NCBI GenBank assembly: GCA_963834365.1
Contig: CAWIBS010000029.1
Coordinates: 62,001-126,000, forward strand
Direction of reading: 5' to 3'
Origin: CAWJAP01 sp963834365
GTDB lineage: Bacteria; Acidobacteriota; Vicinamibacteria; Vicinamibacterales; Vicinamibacteraceae
DNA length: 64,000 bases
Part shown: positions 57,705 through 64,000 of the stretch, piece after piece
Layout: every line of letters begins with the position of its first letter
Numbering within the stretch: position 1 is the first letter of the stretch
Program-made: the position numbers and the translations under genes
The notes under the pieces: model-generated
Database searches by the model: none
What the model was told of the DNA's origin: nothing
What the model saw: the letters and a program-made list of their open reading frames with translations, nothing else

Positions 57705-57915
57705 GGCTCCGGCAGGAATCATATCAGGACGGGAACGCGAGCCTGCCCGGGGACGGGAGTCGTCCTGTTGTCTCGATGAACTCCTGACCCCGGGTCATCC
57801 TTATTGTGCCGTGACGACGTTCGACCCCGATCGTCGGGCTCGCGTCCCGATTGACTTCGGCCGTGGTCGCTCGTAAAGTGGAAATCCCCCAAATCGCCCT
57901 CCAAGGAGGCAGGCC

Positions 57916-58329
57916 ATGGACGTCGTCCGCGTTCGTGTCGGGTCGGCCCTGGAATGGGTCGTGGCGGCGTTGTTCCTCGTGGCCACCGTCGCCGTCGGTT
58001 CGCTCGTGTTGCGCGAGCTGCGGGCGGCCGCGTCCACCACGGCACCCCGCCCGGCGTTTGCCGCGGTCGCGCCTGCCGGCCTGCACGAGCGCGCGGTGTC
58101 CGTGCCGCTGCTGCTGCTCGCGGAAGGCAAGGAGATCCGCGTCGGGGACTCCGCGTCGCGCGTCGCCGCGCTGCTCGGCCGCGAGGCCGAGACCGGAGCG
58201 CAGCGTTCGGATCGGGGACCGCTCGGCGAACGGGTGACGCGGTTCTACGACTTCTCCGGGACGCGTTTCGCGCTGGTGTTCGAATCACCCGGCGGAGCGT
58301 CCAAGGTGACGGCCATCTATATTCAGTGA
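57916..58329 (+). CDS. Small membrane-anchored protein of unknown function
   Basis: ATG 57916 has AAGGAGG seven bases upstream; 137 residues. One N-terminal helix (WVVAALFLVATVAVGSLVLR) anchors a short soluble part with EGKEIRVGDSASRVAALLGR, VTRFYDFSGTRFALVFE and SKVTAIYIQ, a beta-rich fold resembling SmpA/BamE-like or other small OmlA-type domains in outline (RVGDSxxxVxxLLG, then FxLxFExxG..V..I). I do not assign it to a family with confidence. It stands alone downstream of a 190-bp gap that contains nothing recognisable apart from a GGGGACGGGAG remnant. Confidence 0.75.
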   Translation: MDVVRVRVGSALEWVVAALFLVATVAVGSLVLRELRAAASTTAPRPAFAAVAPAGLHERAVSVPLLLLAEGKEIRVGDSASRVAALLGREAETGAQRSDRGPLGERVTRFYDFSGTRFALVFESPGGASKVTAIYIQ

Positions 58330-58354
58330 CGGGGCTCGGGGCTCAGGACGAGGC

Positions 58355-61121
58355 TCAGCGTTCGACGTTGACGAGCGCGGCCGAGTCCCGGTTCACCTCG
58401 ACGCTGCGCAGCACGCCGCGCAGCGGGAACCGCACTTCAGTCGTTGCCGCCGACAATCTCACCAGCAGGTCCTCGCTCTGACCGGACGCGTACTGCAGCG
58501 TCACCGTCAAGGGCAGGTCGAAAACGTCTCCGCGCTGCTCGAGGGTGACGACGACGTGGCTCGTCGAGTCTCCGCCCTCGGCCCGGCCGACGCTGATCTG
58601 TTCGGTCACCGCCGGCTCGCGCGGGGCCGTCGTCGTCATCGACGAGGTCGCCGGCAGCGTCGCGCCCTCCACGCGATGCTGCACGCGGATCGTCGGCGTC
58701 TGGTCCTCCAGAATCCAGCGCTCGAAGAAGCGCTCGAGCGGCTGGTTCGACTCCTCCTCGAAGGTGCGCTGCACGTGCCGGGTGCCGATCTTCGTGAACA
58801 CCGACTCGCGAAACAGTCGCCGTAACGCGCGGAAGAACACCTCGTCGCCGAGCCAGCGCCGCAGCATGTGCAGAACGATCGCGCTCTTGTTGTAGACGAC
58901 CGCCCGGAAGATCCGACCGTCTTCCTGCAGGTGTCCCAGCCGGTAGCCGAGCCATACCGGGCCGTGCCGGCTGTTGGCGAGGGCGGTCTGGCGCAGCTTG
59001 CGCAGAATGCTCTCGAGGTCTTCGCGCGGCCGCGTGCGCTCGGCGTACAGAACGGCCAGATACTGCGCGAAGCCTTCGCTGATCCACTGCTCGTGATAGT
59101 TCTCCCAGCCGACGGCGTTGCCCCAGAACTGGTGCGCGATCTCGTGCGCCAGGAAGAACTGCGGGAAGCTCTCGAAGCTGACCGGGTCGTTGCGCCACGA
59201 GAAGGGCGTGGTCGGCAGCGGCTGGTGCAGGATGGCGAAGTACGCGGGGCTGTGCCCGCCGGGCAGCGGGTCGTCGACGAGCGTCAGCGTGAAGTGCGGG
59301 TACGGCGGCGGCCCGAGAAGGTCCGCATAGACGGAGAAGACGCGCGCGGTCGGCTCCGTCAGCGCGCGGCCCCGGCCGACCTGGCGGGGGTTGGCCTGGA
59401 TGACGAACGGCACACCGCCCTTCGCCGCGACGCCCGACGCCGCGAAATCGAGCCGCGTCACGATGGTCGCGAAGTACCGCGCCGGCTTGTCGACGGTGAA
59501 GGCGTAGAGCCGCCCGGACTCGCCCGGGCGCACCCCGTCCACGCGTACGGGATTGCCGGCGGCGGCCACGCCGGTCGCGACGCACGCCATGTTCTCCGGC
59601 ACGATGACGCGAATCGTCGCCGTGGCGTAGTCGGAGACGGGCGTCTGTGGATACCAGTAGCTGCGATGGCTGTAGGTCGTCCGTGGCTCGGCGACCAGCG
59701 CGACCTCTTCGCGAACCTCCTGCCCCTGCTGCTGCAGCACCTCGCGCTCGGGGGTGACGCCGGGGAGCCGGCCGGAGTAGGTGACGATGAGCGTGAACGC
59801 ATCGCCGCGGCTCAGCGTCCTGGTGAGATTGACGACGACGCTGTTCTGGCCCTTCACGCGGAGGCTGAGGAGACGGCCCATCCCGGGCGAGAAGATGCTC
59901 CGCGGCACGAGCGACTCGGCGAGCCGCAGCGTCAACGTGCCCATGGCCACCGATCGCACCCGGGCCCGCAGCTCCACCCGGCCGTCGATCCACTCCCGCC
60001 GCGGATCGATGTGCGTCTGGATCTCGTAGTGCTCGACCTCGTAGTCGCTGTCCGTGTCCTCGCTGTAGAAGCGGCTGCCGCGCGCCGACAGCTTTCCTGC
60101 CGACGCATACACGGCGATGTTGCGTCGCCGCTTGCGATCGAAGAGCGTGATGTCCTCCGACTCGCCTCCCGAGCGCGCGTAGGTCAGCGTGCCGAAGCGT
60201 GACGTCCGGATCTCCGCGAGGAAGTCTCCTGACGGCGGCACCAGGGACCACTGATCGCGGCTCAGATCGACCAGATCGAGGACGAACGACTTGACCGACT
60301 CCTCGGTGAAGATCTCTTGCGCGCGACGCAGGCTGCGCGGGTCGGTGCGCTCCTCGACCAGGCTGCCCTTCGACAGCCGGTCCGAGACGTCGTAAGGATT
60401 CAGCCGGAGCAGCGCCGAGTCGAAGCGAGTGCGGAGCACCTCGTCGCCGGCGATGATCCGGACCTGTCCCTTTTCGCTCGCGGCCGCCGGGGAAAACGTC
60501 ATCTCCCCCTGGCCGAGCAGCACGAGGCCGGTCATGCCCTCGGAGGTGGACGCCGCGTACGCCGTGCCCGACGCCATCGTGAGGGTGAGGTCTTCGGATC
60601 GGACCGTGAGGTTCGTGACGCGGAACTGGCGGGTGGAGTCCAGCCCGAGACGGTACAAGCCGTCGACGATCGAGATGCGTTCGGCGGCCGCGATGCGCCA
60701 GACCGGCGTCGCCGCGCCTTCGCTCGCCGTCCGATCGACATCGATCTGCCAGGTCCGGACGCTGCCGCGAGTGCCCGAACTCGACGAAGACCTCGAGCAG
60801 GATTCGCAAGCCGCCGGCGGAGGTGTCGCGGACGTCGCGGTCCCGCTCGCGCACGACCGCGCGGGTGACGCCGGAGACGAACTCCCCGGCGGCGAAAGGC
60901 TCGACCGCCTTGCGATCCACACCCTGGGCGAGGAGATCGAAGAACCGGGCTTGACTGCCGGTGAGCAGTGCTGCTTCGAGCCGTTCGTAGAGAGCGGCCA
61001 GCCCGCGATCGAACACAGCGACAGCCGGAGGCTGGGCACGGCCCTCGAAGGCCGCGAGGCCCAGGATGAGGGCGACGAGCGTCCTCGCCTGACGGCGCGA
61101 TCCGGCCACGAACGCTGACAC
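58355..61121 (-). CDS. M1-family zinc aminopeptidase-like metallopeptidase, frameshifted
   Basis: GTG 61121 starts VSAFVAGSRRQARTLVALIL, signal-like; TTG 61148 is an alternative. The frame changes near 60780 (from LLEVFVEFGHSR to RTWQIDVDRTAS). A long N-terminal beta region precedes the M1 core: YEIQTHIDPRREWIDGRVEL (M1 N-domain), then FLAHEIAHQFWGNAVGWENY (HExxH) and HEQWISEGFAQYLAVLYAE (third ligand Glu). The usual GAMEN exopeptidase motif is not evident; GGHSPAYFAILHQP sits at that place. About 920 residues. It is probably a secreted peptidase, and aminopeptidase specificity is uncertain. It overlaps closely with the upstream phosphatase gene. Confidence 0.85.
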
Positions 61122-61140
61122 GGGAACCCTCGGGGCATTG

Positions 61141-62391
61141 TCACACAAGCCGCCGAAGGGCGCGAACCCTGTGACGAGTGACAGGGGACGGGAGCCTTCC
61201 GCCGATCCTGTGAAGGCTCCCGTCCCCTACACCCGCCGCGATTACGAGCACCGTCAGATCGTCGGCGAACCGCGCTTCGCCGACGTGGGCCGTGACGGCG
61301 CCGATGATGGCGCGGCTGATCTCGGGTGCGCTGGCGGCGGACCAGGCCGACAGCACGGCGTCGAGGCCGGCGTCGTCGAAGGGCTCGCCGGCGGGATTCT
61401 CGGCTTCGGTGATGCCGTCGCTGTAGGCGACCAGCACATCGCCCGGCGAGAGTTGCGTCTCCTCGGACTTGTAGGTTGAGCCTTCGAACATGCCCAGGGC
61501 GACCCCGGTCGCCCCGAGCATGTCGGTCGTGCCATTCGCCCGCCGGATGTGCGGCGGATTCTGGCCGGCGTTGACCCAGCTCATACGGCCGTCGGGCGTC
61601 ACGACGGCGAGAAACAGCGTGACGAAGCGCGAGCGCGGCGCATGGCGCAGCACCTGCGCGTTCAGCCGCTCGAGCAGCGGTCCAGGCTCGAGCCCCTCGT
61701 CGACGAGCGTCCGCAGCATCGCGAGCAGCAGCGCCATCAGCAGCGCCGCCGGGCTGCCCTTGCCGGCCACGTCTCCGAGCGCGATGACGAGCCGGCCGTC
61801 GGGCAGCGGCACGAGATCGTAGAAGTCGCCGCCGACGGTGTTCGCCGGACGCGTCTCGCCGTGCACCTCGACCCCGGGCGCGCGGTAGGTGCCCTGCGGC
61901 AGCATGGCGAGCTGAATGTCACGCGCCACGTTCAGATCGTGCTTGAGCGAGAGCCGATCCGCGACCTCGAGCACGATCAGCAGATTCAGCAGCACGAAGC
62001 CGATGCACAGCAGCAACGTGCCGTCGTGCCAGATCGGCAGCGGCAACGGGAAGAAGACGAGCGGGCCGCTTGGTAGAAGCCGAAGCCCGAAAACAGCTTC
62101 AGCAGCCCGAGCACGCTGAAGATGAGCGCGATCCCGTAGAGCGCGCGGCGCGCCGGCGACAGCCGCAGCGTGAAGGCCAGGAAGAACAGCCGGGCGTGGT
62201 TCCACGCGCGCGACGTGCCAGGGACGTCCTTCCATCCCCGTGCGATCGACGCCGCGCGCGAAGAACTCGTAGGCTTCGCGCGCGTCGCGCGTGAACAGCC
62301 GCTGCAGGTCGCTCGCCTTCAGGTCCTTCGTGTAGACCTCGAAGAACTCGCGCGTGCGGGTGCCGGTGGGTGGCATCGGAGAGAAGTGCAA
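61141..62391 (-). CDS. SpoIIE/RsbU-type PP2C protein phosphatase with membrane domain, frameshifted
   Basis: ATG 62391. The N-terminal part up to GVDRTGM is in frame. Membrane helices appear in another frame between about 62225 and 62060 (HARLFFLAFTLRLSPARRAL, LYGIALIFSVLGLLKLFSGF), and then WHDGTLLLCIGFVLLNLLIV returns. DLNVARDIQLAMLPQG begins the PP2C module. VGGDFYDLVPLPDGRLVIAL, GDVAGKGSPAALLMALLLAM, SWVNAGQNPPHIRR, DVLVAYSDGITEAENPAGE and DDLTVLVIAA provide the metal Asp residues. It would control an anti-sigma-factor antagonist or similar partner. The last 30 residues are encoded by a GGGGACGGGAGCC inverted repeat. Confidence 0.87.
   Translation of the reverse strand: MHFSPMPPTGTRTREFFEVYTKDLKASDLQRLFTRDAREAYEFFARGVDRTGMEGRPWHVARVEPRPAVLPGLHAAAVAGAPRALRDRAHLQRARAAEAVFGLRLLPSGPLVFFPLPLPIWHDGTLLLCIGFVLLNLLIVLEVADRLSLKHDLNVARDIQLAMLPQGTYRAPGVEVHGETRPANTVGGDFYDLVPLPDGRLVIALGDVAGKGSPAALLMALLLAMLRTLVDEGLEPGPLLERLNAQVLRHAPRSRFVTLFLAVVTPDGRMSWVNAGQNPPHIRRANGTTDMLGATGVALGMFEGSTYKSEETQLSPGDVLVAYSDGITEAENPAGEPFDDAGLDAVLSAWSAASAPEISRAIIGAVTAHVGEARFADDLTVLVIAAGVGDGSLHRIGGRLPSPVTRHRVRALRRLV
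61182..61228. repeat. Perfect 17-bp inverted repeat AGGGGACGGGAGCCTTC
   Basis: AGGGGACGGGAGCCTTC (61182-61198) and its exact complement (61212-61228) with a 13-base loop, inside the annotated 3' end of the phosphatase gene. Related to the repeats at 50637-50735. Confidence 0.8.
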
Positions 62392-62394
62392 CGA

Positions 62395-62512
62395 CCAGTT
62401 ACCAGTTACCAGTTACGAGCTACGAGTTACCACACCACCTGAGAGCGACCAGGCGACGAGTCCCGGCGCCAATGGTCGCTGGTCGTTCGTCGCTGGTAGC
62501 TGGTGCTGGTCT
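62395..62512. repeat. CCAGTTACCAGTTACC and GTAGCTGGTGCTGG repeats
   Basis: Forward ACCAGTTACCAGTTACCAG then GAGCTACGAGTTACC, and inverse GCTGGTCGTTCGTCGCTGG and GTAGCTGGT units, between the kbl stop (62524) and the phosphatase start (62391). Confidence 0.7.
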
Positions 62513-62523
62513 TCATGGATACG

Positions 62524-63709
62524 CTACGCCACCAGCCCCAGTTCCCGTCCGACTTTGTCGAAGACGTCGAGCGCGAACTGCAGCTCATCCCGGGTGTGCG
62601 CCGCGGTGACGATGGCCCGGACGCGGGCCCGGTCGCGGGCGACGGTGGGGAACGCGATGCCCTGGGCGAAGACGCCTTCCTCGAAGAGTCGATCCGACAG
62701 CGTCATCGCGCGGGCGCCGTCGCCGACGATGACGGGAACGATCGGGCTCTCGCTCAGGCCGGTATCGAAGCCGAGCCGGCGGAGACCGGCCTGGAAGAAG
62801 CGCGTGTTCTCCCACAGCCGATCGATGAGCTCGGGCTGTTCCAGGAGCATGTCCACCGCCGCGATGCACGCCGCGGCGACGGCTGGCGGATGCGAGGTCG
62901 AGAACAGGAAGGGCCGCGCGCGATGGTAGAGGAATTCGATGAGCGAGCGGCTGCCGGCGACGTAGCCGCCGAGCGCGCCCATTGCCTTCGAGAGCGTGCC
63001 GACCTGGATGTCGACGCGGCCGTGCATGCCGAAGTGGTCGATCGTCCCGCGTCCGTTGGCGCCGAACACGCCGCTCGCGTGCGCATCGTCCACCATCATG
63101 ATGCAGCCGTACTCGTCGGCGAGATCGCAGAGCGCCGGCAGCGGGCCGAGGTCGCCGTCCATGCTGAAGACGCCGTCGGTGATCAGCAGCTTCTTCTGGC
63201 CGGCGGGCAGCTCGCGCAGGATCTTCCGCGCCGCATCCACGTCCTTGTGCGGGAAGACCTTGATCGGCGCGCGGCTCAGGCGGCAACCGTCGATGATGCT
63301 CGCGTGATTGAGCTCGTCGGAGATGATGACGTCCTCGCGCGTGAGGATCGACGAGACGGTGCCGGCATTCGCCGTGAAGCCGCTCTGAAAGACGACGACC
63401 GCTTCGACGCGCTTGAACTCGGCGAGCTTTCGCTCGAGCTCCATGTGGATGTCCATCGTGCCGGCGATGGTGCGGACGGCGCCCGACCCGACGCCGAGCC
63501 GCTCGATGGCCTCCATCGCGCGCGCCGCCGAGCGCCGGATGATTCGTCAGCCCGAGGTAGTTGTTCGAGGAGAGATTGACGACCGAGCGGCCGTCGAAGG
63601 TCGCGCGTGCGGCCTGGGGTCCCGACAACTGTCGCAGCGTGCGATACAGGCCCTGGGCCTTCAGCGAGTCGAGCTCGGCGGACAGGTATCCGAGAGGGTC
63701 GGAACGCAT
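62524..63709 (-). CDS. kbl: Glycine C-acetyltransferase (Kbl; BioF-like family), frameshifted
   Basis: ATG 63709 starts MRSDPLGYLSAELDSLKAQG. VVNLSSNNYLGLTNHP is the substrate-binding opening. Near 63540 the frame changes and continues AIERLGVGSGAVRTIAGTMD, VVFQSGFTANAGTVSSILT, ISDELNHASIIDGCRLSRAP, MMVDDAHASGVFG and VGTLSKAMGALGGYVAG, whose Lys binds pyridoxal phosphate. The RTIAGTMDIHMELERKLAEF and TLSKAMGALGG forms fit Kbl (2-amino-3-ketobutyrate CoA ligase) better than BioF. It cleaves 2-amino-3-ketobutyrate to glycine and acetyl-CoA after threonine dehydrogenase, which is not in the window. About 394 residues. Confidence 0.88.
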
Positions 63710-63756
63710 GCTGTGAGTATGAGCGGAAGTCGGCGCGCGACTTCCGGTTCACGACA

Positions 63757-64000
63757 TCAGAGCGAACCGGCGAGCCAGAGAAGAGTCAGCCAGGGGACGA
63801 CAGCGGCCGAGAGGTAGATCGCGGTGAGCAGGGCCAGCGCGCGATGGACAGCCGCGAGGTGCAGGATCATGCCGAATGCCGAGGCCGCGAGCTTGGCGCC
63901 TGCGAGCGCCGGCGCCTCCCCGACGCGCGGCCATCAGCCACGCCAGGATCGGGTTGGCCTCGATCTCCGGACCGAACGTGATGACACCGAGATACGTGAG
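63757..64000 (-). CDS. Small integral membrane protein, DUF5658-like (partial, frameshifted)
   Basis: The window edge cuts the 5' end. The visible frame reads LTYLGVITFGPEIEANPILAWLM; near 63925 it shifts and continues GAKLAASAFGMILHLAAVHRALALL, TAIYLSAAVVPWLTLLWLAG, with stop TGA 63759-63757. Two to three hydrophobic helices and the EANPILAWLM / GAKLAA pattern resemble short membrane proteins annotated DUF5658 in Acidobacteria. No function is known. It lies 47 bp upstream of kbl on the same strand. Confidence 0.6.

Overview
The window is about 64 kb of very GC-rich bacterial chromosome carrying roughly 50 genes on both strands. Gene content is secreted and envelope hydrolases, FAD and PQQ sugar dehydrogenases, phosphate-type porins, a tripartite tricarboxylate transporter and acidobacterial-type small secreted proteins. 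Together with unusual intergenic repeats (GACCAAAGACCGAAGACC-like, CCAGCTACCAGTT-like, GTCCGGCTGAAGCCGGAC palindromes), this suggests a soil-type Acidobacteriota, perhaps Vicinamibacteria. That placement is inference; there is no rRNA, tRNA or marker gene here to fix it.

A reader must know that many genes are broken by single-base frame changes: at least 25, clustered in DoxX, pirin and the sulfate transporter. Other long genes (DNA ligase, NuoG, PQQ dehydrogenase, glycoside hydrolase) are intact. The broken genes keep family-like sequence on both sides of each break, so assembly indels are the likeliest cause. I annotate them as one CDS each and give the approximate break points.

Layout. 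1-9.9 kb: partial methyltransferase, M48 protease, a GMC dehydrogenase pair (+), HxlR/DoxX, pirin, then a second GMC dehydrogenase operon (-). 10-18.3 kb: AlkB, ROK regulator, cold-shock protein, PadR, small secreted proteins, a metallo-beta-lactamase-fold hydrolase, and a peroxiredoxin-like gene with an in-frame UGA exactly where a redox cysteine is expected. 18.5-29.3 kb: hybrid sensor kinase, a TctA plus fused TctC-TctB transporter next to a galactonate-dehydratase-like enzyme, proline dehydrogenase, serine hydrolase. 29.4-38.4 kb: porin-cysP-cysT-cysW-cysA operon divergent from a sigma-54 activator that overlaps recQ. 38.5-46 kb: an IS1182-like element, glycoside hydrolase, acetyltransferase, esterase, PQQ dehydrogenase. 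46.3-64 kb: ATP-dependent DNA ligase, glutamine synthetase, PDZ protein, lipid kinase, methyltransferase, porin, CcdA, NuoG, M1 peptidase, SpoIIE-type phosphatase, Kbl and a partial membrane protein.

The most notable observation is the candidate selenoprotein at 16851-17390 with a hairpin just after the UGA. Next are the families of palindromic and tandem repeats that sit at, and often encode, the 3' ends of genes, including one palindrome apparently split by the IS element, and the TctC-TctB fusion.
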